NCBI RefSeq assembly: GCF_011947265.1
Contig: NZ_JAATHD010000004.1
Coordinates: 124,001-188,000, forward strand
DNA: 64,000 nt
Direction: 5' to 3'
Origin: Paenibacillus sp. HB172176
GTDB taxonomy: Bacteria; Bacillota; Bacilli; Paenibacillales; Paenibacillaceae
The notes under the pieces were generated by a model. That model worked only from the letters and a program-made list of their open reading frames with translations. It was not told where the DNA came from and did no database searches. Below, one piece after another: positions 17,265-25,703 of the stretch (the first letter of the stretch is position 1; each line of letters begins with the position of its first letter). Both the position numbers and the translations under genes were made by a program.

Positions 17265-19829
17265 ATGAGTCACATGGAAGCATTGAAGAAGCAATTCCTG
17301 AATCCCCCTGCCGAATTCAGCCCGATTCCGTTCTGGTTCTGGAACGATGAGTTGACCGAAGAGGAGATTATAAGACAAATAAACGAATTCCATGAGAAGG
17401 AAGTCGACGGCTTCGTGCTGCATCCGCGCATGGGCTTGCCCCGCTCGATGCCTTATCTGTCCGATGGCTATATGGAGCTGGTCGAGGCGGCGGTTGCCGA
17501 AGCCGAACGCTTAGGCATGAGGGTTATTCTCTACGATGAGGGGATGTATCCGTCCGGATCGGCCAACGGCATGGTCGTAAAGCGGAATCCAGACTACGCT
17601 AGCCGGGGGCTCCAGCTTCGAGAAATCGCTTGTCCGCCGGGGGGCGGCTCTATCGCATTGTCGCTGCAGCCCGGCGAGACGCTCGTATCGGCGCAAGCCG
17701 TCCGCAAGCGGTCGGAGCGGGAGGTAGACGCAGGCGGAGCGATCCTGCTCGATGTCGCGGACGGAGCGATCTCGTTCGCCCCGCCGAAGGAGGGCGACTG
17801 GTCTCTGCTCCTCTTCGTCGACACGTACTCGAAGGGAACGATCCGCGGCGTTCATCCCGGCCAGGATGACGGCGAGCCCGATGTTCCCGCGGCGGCGGAT
17901 CTGCTGAATCCGGCGGCGGTACAAGCGTTCATCGCGTTAACGCATGAACGGTACTACGCCAAGCTGAGCCGCTACTTCGGCAAGACGGTGTTCGCAATGT
18001 TCACGGACGAGCCGGATCTGCTCGGCCGCGGTCATGTCAAGGGATTGAAGCCTTGGACGAGCGGACTGCTGGATGAATTCGTTGCGGCGGGCGGACGCGA
18101 GCAAGATCTGGCGTTGCTCTGGTTCGAGGAGGGACAAGCGGAAGCGGAGGTTCGCGAGCGCTTTGCCGCCGTCGTACGGCAACGTCTGGCGCGCACCTAC
18201 TATCAGCCGCTTGCCGATTGGTGCGAGGCGCATGGCATCGGCTTGACAGGGCATCCGGCCGCCAGCGACGACATTGGTCTTCTCACCCCGTTCCATATTC
18301 CCGGACAGGACGTGGTGTGGCGCTATATTGCGCCGGAGGACGGCAAAGGGCTGACGGGCGCGCACAGCACGATGGGCAAGTGCTCGTCCGATTCCGCCCG
18401 CCACCGGGGAAAACGCAGAAATCTGAACGAGGCTTTCGGCGTATGCGGCATCGAGGGCGGCTGGACGCTGACGGCGGACAATATGAAGTGGTATCTCGAC
18501 TGGCTGTTCGTCCGAGGCGTCAATCTCATTAGCCCGCATGCCTTCTATTACTCTATTCGGGGAGAGCGCAGAGATGAGCGGCCGCCGGATGTCGGTCCGA
18601 ACAATATTTGGTGGCCGGAGTACAAGACGATCTCGAGATATATCAAGCGAATGAGCTGGCTGATGACTGGCAGCGTGAACAGCGCCAAAGTTGCTGTTTT
18701 GGCGGGGGGAGACTATCTGCCTTGGAGAATCGTCAAGCCGCTGTACGAGCGGCAGATCGAATTCAATTATCTTGAGGAGTCACTGTTGCAGCATGCCTGC
18801 CAAGTGAAGGATGGGTTGATCGAAATTGCCGGCTACCGTTACAGCGCCGTTCTGATCCAGGAAGGAAGTCGCTTTGCTCCGGGCAGTTGGGAAACGCTTG
18901 AAGCGTTCGTCCGGCAGGGAGGCTTGATCATTGAGTGGAATGGGAGAGACGAAGACGGGTCAGCCAATAGCATTGGGCAGATTCGTGACATTGGCCAGAT
19001 CTGTGTTCAACAGGAGCAGCAAGCTGCCGAGGAGTTGGAACGCAGGCTGGATCGGGATTATTCGCTCAATCCCTCATGTGCGGATATCCGTATTAGCCGC
19101 GTGGAGAAGAACGGGATGCTGTTCTACGTTATTGTGAATGAGGGCGAGGAAGGCTACTCAGGAGCTCTGCGCATGAAGCATACCGGGCTGACGGAGGTTT
19201 GGAATCCTTGGACGGGAAGCTGCGATGCGGCAAGCGCAATCGGCACCATTGACGGTCAGAACGTAATTCTAAGTCTGGAGCGCAGAGCGAGCCTTGTGAT
19301 TGCGGTTCAGCCGAATGACTGGTCTGAGCAAGAGCACGATGATTGGAAGCGAATTGAGCGCGGGCATGAGCTAGAAGAGGGCTCGACTGGTGCGTTTGAG
19401 GCGGCAATCGAGTTTAAAGATTTGTCGGCAGGCTGGCGCGTCGTGGAGGGGCCTTGGACAGGAGAACTCAAGGCGCTTGCCTCGTGGACCGAATGGGCGG
19501 GCTTGGAGCATTTTTCGGGCACGGTTGTATATGAGACATCCTTTGAGTGGAGTCCCGCTGCGGAATGGACAAGCATCAAGCTCGATCTCGGAATTGTGCA
19601 TGAGCTTGCCCGCGTATGGGTGAACGGCAGAGAAGTTGGCGTTCAGATGTGGAGTCCTTATATGTTTGCGATTGGGCAGGAGCTGCAGCAAGGCATGAAC
19701 GTTCTGCGGGTTGCGGTCACGAACAGCTTGACGAATCAGTATGACGGCAAATCTTGGCCGTCCGGGTTGATCGGCCCGGTACGCTTGCTTGGGATGCGGC
19801 ATGAAACGGTATCGGAGTCAATTATATAG
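17265..19829 (+). CDS. Large glycoside hydrolase, GH106 (alpha-L-rhamnosidase)-like
   Basis: This 854-residue cytoplasmic protein without a signal peptide starts PPAEFSPIPFWFWNDELTEE and has a barrel-like N-terminal half (GFVLHPRMGLPRSMPYLSD, LYDEGMYPSGSANGMV) followed by VFAMFTDEPDLLGRG and GLTGHPAASDD. The last 150 residues form a galactose-binding-like jelly roll (VWVNGREVGVQMWSPY). This layout recalls GH106-like proteins found in Paenibacillus carbohydrate clusters; family assignment is from memory of such sequences and remains tentative. Glu and Asp residues in YDEGMYP and FTDEPD are candidate catalytic residues. Rhamnosidase activity would suit the neighbouring GH105 genes in rhamnogalacturonan breakdown. 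Confidence 0.62.
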   Translation: MSHMEALKKQFLNPPAEFSPIPFWFWNDELTEEEIIRQINEFHEKEVDGFVLHPRMGLPRSMPYLSDGYMELVEAAVAEAERLGMRVILYDEGMYPSGSANGMVVKRNPDYASRGLQLREIACPPGGGSIALSLQPGETLVSAQAVRKRSEREVDAGGAILLDVADGAISFAPPKEGDWSLLLFVDTYSKGTIRGVHPGQDDGEPDVPAAADLLNPAAVQAFIALTHERYYAKLSRYFGKTVFAMFTDEPDLLGRGHVKGLKPWTSGLLDEFVAAGGREQDLALLWFEEGQAEAEVRERFAAVVRQRLARTYYQPLADWCEAHGIGLTGHPAASDDIGLLTPFHIPGQDVVWRYIAPEDGKGLTGAHSTMGKCSSDSARHRGKRRNLNEAFGVCGIEGGWTLTADNMKWYLDWLFVRGVNLISPHAFYYSIRGERRDERPPDVGPNNIWWPEYKTISRYIKRMSWLMTGSVNSAKVAVLAGGDYLPWRIVKPLYERQIEFNYLEESLLQHACQVKDGLIEIAGYRYSAVLIQEGSRFAPGSWETLEAFVRQGGLIIEWNGRDEDGSANSIGQIRDIGQICVQQEQQAAEELERRLDRDYSLNPSCADIRISRVEKNGMLFYVIVNEGEEGYSGALRMKHTGLTEVWNPWTGSCDAASAIGTIDGQNVILSLERRASLVIAVQPNDWSEQEHDDWKRIERGHELEEGSTGAFEAAIEFKDLSAGWRVVEGPWTGELKALASWTEWAGLEHFSGTVVYETSFEWSPAAEWTSIKLDLGIVHELARVWVNGREVGVQMWSPYMFAIGQELQQGMNVLRVAVTNSLTNQYDGKSWPSGLIGPVRLLGMRHETVSESII

Positions 19830-19838
19830 GAGTGGAAC

Positions 19839-20027
19839 TCTAACGAATCTTTATAACGTTAAAAGCTACTTTTCTGTATGATTAGAAATCTAACGAATAT
19901 CTATATGCTTATTTATTGGTTTTCAGTGGAAAAAGGCCATCTCTTGTTGCAATAGCGGTATGAATCTTCGTTAAAAACATGCAGCGGGTGACAGGAGGAG
20001 ATTAACGTTAGGAGTCTTCGTTAGATT
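19839..20027. repeat. MITE-like intergenic element with TCTAACGAA inverted ends
   Basis: TCTAACGAA followed shortly by TAACGTTAA at 19839-19862 recurs in inverted orientation at 20001-20026 (ATTAACGTTA then TTCGTTAGA). Further shorter copies lie inside: ATCTAACGAATA near 19889 and ATCTTCGTTA near 19964. The 190-bp unit fills most of the gap before the GH105 gene. No ORF is within it. Confidence 0.5.
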
Positions 20028-20083
20028 GTACCCGGAGCTAACTTGAGCGCTCTATTATTCAATAAAGCAAAGGAGCTGACAAC

Positions 20084-21115
20084 TTGAAGTTGAATATGAA
20101 TGAAACGGAACTAAGGCAGATAATCGCGCAAGTTGCGGATTATACGCTGGAGATGGATCTCACCTGGGACTGGCCCTGCGGGGTTGCGTATTACGGCGTC
20201 AGCCGCGCCTTCGAGGTGACCGGCGAGCAGAGCTATCTCGACCGAATGGCGGCATTCTGCGACGAATACATCGAGGTTGGTCTCCCGGGCTGGACGGTCA
20301 ATGCCTGCGCGATGGGGCATATGCTGATTACGTTGTACGAGCAGACGGGCGAGCAGAAATATCTCGATCTCATCCTGAGCAAGGTGGACTATCTGGAGCA
20401 TAAGGCGCTGCGGTTCGGCGATCGGGTTCTTCAGCATACGGTGTCGGCCAACAATGATTTTCCCGAGCAATGCTGGGCGGACACGCTCTTCATGGCGGCT
20501 TATTTCCTATTGCGGGCAGGCATCATGCTGAAGGAGAAGCGGCTCGTCGACGACGCGCTGCACCAATACTTCTGGCATATCAACTACTTGCAGGACGAGG
20601 ACAGCAGTCTGTGGTTCCACGGCTACAATCATCTCGGCAAAGACCATATGTCGGGCATCTATTGGGCGCGCGCCAATGCATGGGGAGCGTATACGATGTC
20701 CCGCGCCGCGAAGATATTGCCGGAGGCTTATCTCTATCCTCCGATGATGCATATCTGGAGCTCGCTGCGCGATCAACTCGCAGCGCTGAAGAAGCTGCAG
20801 AAAGCGGACGGCCTCTGGGGCACGGTGCTGGATTACGGTGAAGCCTATGGCGAGGTGTCGGCGACGGCGGGCATTGCCGCAGCGATGATGACTCAGAACA
20901 ATCCGCTGCACAGCAAGTATGCGCAGAGAGCGCTGGACGGCGTGCTGGCGAATATCGCGGATAACGGGCGCGTGTTGAACGTGTCCGGCGGCACTGCCGT
21001 GATGAACGATATCGAAGGTTATCTCGGCATCGATCGCAAGTGGGCTCAGGGCTGGGGACAGGGCTTGGCGCTCGCCTTGCTCGCGTCGGTGCTGGAGAAT
21101 CAACAGCCAGAATGA
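20084..21115 (+). CDS. GH105 unsaturated glucuronyl/rhamnogalacturonyl hydrolase, copy 1
   Basis: This 343-residue (alpha/alpha)6-barrel protein matches the GH88/GH105 family (YteR-like). The predicted catalytic Asp133 lies in QCWADTLFMAA and the substrate-contacting His179 in LWFHGYNH. The family hydrates the vinyl ether of a terminal unsaturated uronic acid, releasing it from oligosaccharides produced by a polysaccharide lyase. The absence of a signal peptide indicates action in the cytoplasm on imported products. TTG at 20084 is selected by AAAGGAG 9 nt upstream. It is almost identical to the protein at 27482 except for its first 16-17 residues and a few scattered changes. Confidence 0.92.
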   Translation: MKLNMNETELRQIIAQVADYTLEMDLTWDWPCGVAYYGVSRAFEVTGEQSYLDRMAAFCDEYIEVGLPGWTVNACAMGHMLITLYEQTGEQKYLDLILSKVDYLEHKALRFGDRVLQHTVSANNDFPEQCWADTLFMAAYFLLRAGIMLKEKRLVDDALHQYFWHINYLQDEDSSLWFHGYNHLGKDHMSGIYWARANAWGAYTMSRAAKILPEAYLYPPMMHIWSSLRDQLAALKKLQKADGLWGTVLDYGEAYGEVSATAGIAAAMMTQNNPLHSKYAQRALDGVLANIADNGRVLNVSGGTAVMNDIEGYLGIDRKWAQGWGQGLALALLASVLENQQPE

Positions 21116-21206
21116 TTTCCTGTCGCCTTTGCCCCAAACAAGTCGGAATTCTATACAAGAATGTCTGTTTTTTGAATGGGATTCACAGGCATATTGCGAT
21201 AATTTA

Positions 21207-21245
21207 AGAAGAGGCACTGACGATTTCACGTCCAGTGTCTCTTCT
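21207..21245 (+). terminator. Rho-independent terminator after GH105 copy 1
   Basis: A long imperfect stem (AGAAGAGGCACTG with CAGTGTCTCTTCT, extended by ACG/CGT) is followed by TTCTCGTT. Confidence 0.7.
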
Positions 21246-21295
21246 TTCTCGTTACGAAGAGGATCGAGCCAAGTTCCGACAATGGAGGGGTTAGG

Positions 21296-23563
21296 ATGAA
21301 ACGAATTCCGATTATGCTGCAATGGGCATTTATACTGTTCATCGTCATGGCGGCGCCGACCGCGCTCTTGACCTGGTACAGCGGCAATCAAATATTGGGC
21401 AATTCGGAGGACGCGATCGCGGAATCCTCTTTATCGGGACTGAATGCGAGCCGCAGACTCAATGAGAACGCGCTGAACAACCTCGCGCAAGACGCCGTGC
21501 GGCTGACCGCGACCAATATTTTCGATCGCATCCGTTACTTCGAAACCTATGATGAAGTGAACTCCAATTACAATAACGTCAGCGACGCACAGGCGGTGCT
21601 GAGGGAATTGCGGAATCTGAGCAAACGGGTAGACGGCGTATATTCCTCCGCCTTCTATCTGGCGGATTCGAATTATGTCATCTCGACGGATGAAGGCATT
21701 ACGCCGCTGGAACGATATGAATCTTTGAATTGGATGAAGGAGGCGGTAGCCGGACGTCGAGGAATCGCGGGCGTCTGGTATCCCCGCAAGCTGGATTCCG
21801 GAATCAACGTGGTATCCTACGTGCTGCCTCTTAATTATCTCTCCACTACGACAAGGGGAACCATCATCGTCAATATGCGAGAGAGTCAAATCGGCGAATA
21901 TTTGCGTTCCTCGGAGCCGGGCGAGCAAGGCTATATGTTGATGAATGCGAACGGAACCATTATTTCGAACAACGACAAGAGCTTGCTGCTTTCAGACGGA
22001 GCCGAATTACCCTTTATGCGAGACATTCTGAACCAAGAGGGGGAGGAGGGATACGCTTTCCATGAAGTCGATGGGGAGAGGCGGCTGTATACATGGTCGC
22101 GCTCGGAGATCTACGATTGGGTCAATGTCAACATCTATTCCATGGATGAGCTGATGACGAAGACGAACCAGGTGCAGCGCAGCATGATCCTCCTTACCGT
22201 CATTATCCTGTTCGCGGGAACCGTTCTGACTGTACTCCTCGCTACATGGTTGTCGAGACCGGTTCGCAAGCTGGTTCGGAGCATTCGATCCGAGCGCAAT
22301 CTGGGCATGACTCATAAACGGAACGAATTCGCTTTCCTCGATTCGGCATTTAAGCGCATGCAAGAAGAGGAAGAGGGGCTCTACAAAATGCTGCAGGAGC
22401 GCGAGCAGGATACCCGGAGCCTGGCGGTTCACAATCTGCTGCGAGGCGAGCTGGATAAGCAGGTCGACGAGCTGTTTCCCGAGTCTTATTTTGCGACAGC
22501 CGTGGTTTCCATCGACCAATATAGAAGATATGTGAGCCAGACTAACCCGGAGACGCGCAGCTATCACCGTTATCATTTCATCTCGTATTGCGAAGGGATG
22601 TTCTCCGGGAATATTTATGCCAGAATCGTCTATCAAGGCGGGGGCTGCTTCGCCATCGTTATCAATTATGGACAAGAGGAGCATGAAGATGAGCTTGCGG
22701 CGGTGAAGGAAGCAATCGGAGTGATTAGCGCGCAAGCCGCCGAGTTGTTCGGCCATTCCGTCACAATCGGCATCAGCAGCTGCGGAGATCGGGCGGCTGA
22801 GGTATCCGGGCAAGCGGCGGAAGCTGCGGAGATGATCAAGTATCGCATGATTGAAGGCGGCGGAGGCATTATGTTCTGGCGCAAGGAAGAGGATCGCAAT
22901 GAGAAATACCTGTATCCCGCGAACAGCGAGCGGCGCATTCTGAATTTCCTGGACAGCGGAGATCTCGAGAGCATAATTCAAGAGCTGGAGGCGATCCGCG
23001 AAGACATTCATGCCGCCCGGCATATTACGTACGACAACATTCTCTTCATCTACAATCAACTTGCAGGCGTGACCATCAAGCATCTCCGGGAAAATAAGAT
23101 CAGCACAGCGCGCATCTTCGCGGGATGGGGCAATATGTATTCCGCCATTGCTTCGCTCGACACGCTTGACGAGTTGAATGAATATCTGCATGAATTTTAC
23201 GGGGAGATTGTGGAGTACCTGACTCGCGACTCGGGCGAAACCAATTATGTCGAACGAATTATTGCCTATCTCGAAGAGCATTACCGCGAGGATATCGTAT
23301 TCGAGGAGATGGCGAAGGAAATCGGAATCAGTTATTCCTATATGCGCAAGATTGTATGCGAAGCGACCGGAAAGAGCCTGATCGATTATACGAATTCGCT
23401 GCGAATCGAACGGGCGAAGCAGCTCCTGCTCGAGACGAAGCTGAATATGACGCAAATCGCATCCCAGGTGGGATACTTCAACGTGCAAAGCTTCAACCGT
23501 TTTTTCCGCAAATACGAAGGCATGCCGCCAAGCAGCTACAAGGCTTCGCGGGCAGGAGCTTAG
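21296..23563 (+). CDS. Membrane one-component AraC regulator with extracellular sensor
   Basis: This 755-residue protein has a first membrane helix at about residues 9-27 and an extracellular Cache-like sensor to about 295. A second helix (MILLTVIILFAGTVLTVLLATWL) and a cytoplasmic linker follow. The C-terminal AraC helix-turn-helix pair (about 655-752) ends YFNVQSFNRFFRKYEGMPPSSYK. It senses an extracellular ligand and binds DNA without phosphotransfer. It directly precedes the second sugar importer, a common arrangement in Paenibacillus, so that operon is its likely target. GGAGGGG precedes the ATG. Confidence 0.92.
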   Translation: MKRIPIMLQWAFILFIVMAAPTALLTWYSGNQILGNSEDAIAESSLSGLNASRRLNENALNNLAQDAVRLTATNIFDRIRYFETYDEVNSNYNNVSDAQAVLRELRNLSKRVDGVYSSAFYLADSNYVISTDEGITPLERYESLNWMKEAVAGRRGIAGVWYPRKLDSGINVVSYVLPLNYLSTTTRGTIIVNMRESQIGEYLRSSEPGEQGYMLMNANGTIISNNDKSLLLSDGAELPFMRDILNQEGEEGYAFHEVDGERRLYTWSRSEIYDWVNVNIYSMDELMTKTNQVQRSMILLTVIILFAGTVLTVLLATWLSRPVRKLVRSIRSERNLGMTHKRNEFAFLDSAFKRMQEEEEGLYKMLQEREQDTRSLAVHNLLRGELDKQVDELFPESYFATAVVSIDQYRRYVSQTNPETRSYHRYHFISYCEGMFSGNIYARIVYQGGGCFAIVINYGQEEHEDELAAVKEAIGVISAQAAELFGHSVTIGISSCGDRAAEVSGQAAEAAEMIKYRMIEGGGGIMFWRKEEDRNEKYLYPANSERRILNFLDSGDLESIIQELEAIREDIHAARHITYDNILFIYNQLAGVTIKHLRENKISTARIFAGWGNMYSAIASLDTLDELNEYLHEFYGEIVEYLTRDSGETNYVERIIAYLEEHYREDIVFEEMAKEIGISYSYMRKIVCEATGKSLIDYTNSLRIERAKQLLLETKLNMTQIASQVGYFNVQSFNRFFRKYEGMPPSSYKASRAGA

Positions 23564-23773
23564 GACTTGCCTTGCAGCGGGGTAGCGGAGAAATGGCGTA
23601 AACACAAGGCTTCTCAGCCTTCATGACGCATATTTGATACGGTGCATCAGATTTGATTATGGGGTCAAAAGTGACTGCGTTAATCAATATTCACGATTTA
23701 CTCCGAGAGAAACTCACGGCTATGATAGAGCCACGACCTCGACATTGACAGAAGCAATCGATGGGGGAACATC

Positions 23774-24754
23774 ATGAACGGGGGTGAGAATATGAAAGTT
23801 GAAAGCGCAACCATTCCGGAGAACAATCTTATGGTGAAGGGAGGAGCGGGCAAGAGACTCCTGCATTATTACAGGCATAATTGGCCGTTATACGTTCTGC
23901 TGCTCATTCCGCTGGCCTTTGTGCTCCTATTCAAATTCGCTCCCATGTCGGGTTTGATTCTGGCCTTCAAGGACTATAAGATCGCAAGAGGCTTCTGGGG
24001 CAGCGACTGGGTCGGCTTCCAGGTATTCCAGGATATTTTCACGAATCGGAATTTTGCCAAGGCGCTGCGCAACACCGTGCTGCTGAATGTGCTCGATCTG
24101 CTCTTCAGCTTCACGGCGCCGATCCTTCTCGCGCTGTTGCTCAATGAAGTGAAGAACGTATTCTTCAAACGCGTGAATCAAACGCTGCTTTATCTGCCGC
24201 ATTTCCTCTCATGGATCATTATCGGCGCTCTCGCTTATCAGCTGCTCAGCGAAGGCAACGGCGTAATCAACAACATGATTGAAATGCTGGGAGGGACGCG
24301 GATTCCGTTCCTGCAGGAGGATAATCACTGGCTTGTCAGTTATCTCGCCATTGGCGTCTGGCAGAGCATGGGCTGGGGAACGATCATCTATCTGGCGGCG
24401 ATAAGCGGCATTAACCCTGAATTGTACGAGGCTGCGACGATGGACGGCTCCGGCCGCCTGCGCAAGATGTGGAATGTGACGCTGCCTTCGATTCGCATGA
24501 CGATCATTACCTTGTTGATTCTGAATCTGGGCAGGGTGATGGAGGGCTCGTTCGAGCGAATATTCGCGTTGCAGAACAAGGCGACGACGGAATTCACTAC
24601 GACGATTCCCGTTCTTGTCTATCGATGGGGCATCGAGAAGGGCGATTTCAGCGAAGCGACCGCGCTTGGGCTGTTCCAGTCGCTCATCGGCCTGCTGCTG
24701 GTCATCATGGCTGACCGCATTGCGAAGCGACTAGGCGAAGAGGGCTTGTTCTAG
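23774..24754 (+). CDS. Sugar ABC transporter permease, LplB/UgpA type (second importer)
   Basis: This 326-residue permease has about six membrane segments. The cytoplasmic EAA loop reads EAATMDGSGRLRKMWNVTLPSI. It resembles the permease at 3475 (for example LPHFLSWIIIG occurs in both). Two starts are possible: ATG 23774 after GGGGGA, or ATG 23792 after GGGGTGAG, which would remove six residues. It pairs with the next gene, 14 nt downstream, as the pore of a CUT1 importer and lacks a dedicated ATPase gene. Confidence 0.92.
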   Translation: MNGGENMKVESATIPENNLMVKGGAGKRLLHYYRHNWPLYVLLLIPLAFVLLFKFAPMSGLILAFKDYKIARGFWGSDWVGFQVFQDIFTNRNFAKALRNTVLLNVLDLLFSFTAPILLALLLNEVKNVFFKRVNQTLLYLPHFLSWIIIGALAYQLLSEGNGVINNMIEMLGGTRIPFLQEDNHWLVSYLAIGVWQSMGWGTIIYLAAISGINPELYEAATMDGSGRLRKMWNVTLPSIRMTIITLLILNLGRVMEGSFERIFALQNKATTEFTTTIPVLVYRWGIEKGDFSEATALGLFQSLIGLLLVIMADRIAKRLGEEGLF

Positions 24755-24768
24755 AAAGGAGGATGACG

Positions 24769-25668
24769 ATGAAATCAACCAGTACCATTCAATCCAGGCT
24801 TCGGAAAAAGCGTTTCGACACATGGGATGTGCTGATCCACCTTTCTCTGATCCTCGTCTCGCTCGCATGCTTCCTGCCATTCGTGCATGTGGTTGCGAAG
24901 TCGCTCAGCGAAGACGCGTTTGTCATCGCGAACAAGGTTATTCTATGGCCGGAGGGGCTGACCTTCGAGGCGTATAAGAAGATTTTTGCGGATGCAAGCA
25001 TTCTGCGTTCCTTGTACGTATCGATCGTCATGACGGTATCCTTCACGATTCTCGGGATGATCATTACGATCTGCGCCGCCTATCCGCTGTCGCGCAAAAA
25101 CTTGAAAGGCCGGGGCATCCTTACGTTCCTGTTCATGTTCACGCTGTTCTTCAGCGGCGGCATTATTCCCGATTATATGCTCGTTAATAATCTGGGCATG
25201 CTGGATACGTTATGGGCGCTCATTCTGCCTCCCGCGTTCAGCGCGTTCAATCTGCTCATTATGAAGACGTCGATCACGGGCAGCATTCCGGACAGTCTGG
25301 AGGAGGCGGCGAGAATTGACGGAGCGGGACATTTCCGAATTCTCTGGAGTGTCGTGCTGCCGCTGTCGAAGCCGATTATCGCGACCTTGTCGCTCTTCTA
25401 TGCGGTAGGACGTTGGAATGCTTATCAGGACGCCCTGTTCTATATTAAGCAAAATGTCGATCTAAGACCGCTGCAGTTGAAATTGTATTATCTCATCATT
25501 CAGTCGAGCGAAAGCTTTCAGCTCGAGGCAACCCAGGTATCGCTTACGAATCCCGAAGTACTGAAGGCGTCATGCGTGGTGTTCGCCACGATTCCGATTC
25601 TTCTGGTTTACCCGTTCATTCAGAAATACTTTGTCCAAGGCGTCATGCTCGGCGGCGTCAAAGGATAA
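24769..25668 (+). CDS. Sugar ABC transporter permease, YtcP/UgpE type (second importer)
   Basis: This 299-residue membrane protein has the EAA loop EEAARIDGAGHFRILWSVVLPLS and the terminal FVQGVMLGGVKG signature of YtcP-type permeases. AAGGAGG six nucleotides upstream points to ATG 24769; an ATG at 24763 touches the ribosome binding site. It lies in one operon with the upstream permease and the downstream lipoprotein receptor. Confidence 0.93.
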   Translation: MKSTSTIQSRLRKKRFDTWDVLIHLSLILVSLACFLPFVHVVAKSLSEDAFVIANKVILWPEGLTFEAYKKIFADASILRSLYVSIVMTVSFTILGMIITICAAYPLSRKNLKGRGILTFLFMFTLFFSGGIIPDYMLVNNLGMLDTLWALILPPAFSAFNLLIMKTSITGSIPDSLEEAARIDGAGHFRILWSVVLPLSKPIIATLSLFYAVGRWNAYQDALFYIKQNVDLRPLQLKLYYLIIQSSESFQLEATQVSLTNPEVLKASCVVFATIPILLVYPFIQKYFVQGVMLGGVKG

Positions 25669-25703
25669 TGTATCCATAAAAATTCGAAATTGGGGGAAAA
25701 ACA

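Noticed and set aside
22007..23605. A 532-codon reverse open frame
   Set aside because: It lies entirely across the AraC sensor gene at 21296, has no ribosome binding site and no recognisable domain.
23745..23750. TTGACA as -35 box of the second importer
   Set aside because: It is only 24 nt from the start codon, and the ribosome binding site occupies the place where a -10 would have to be.
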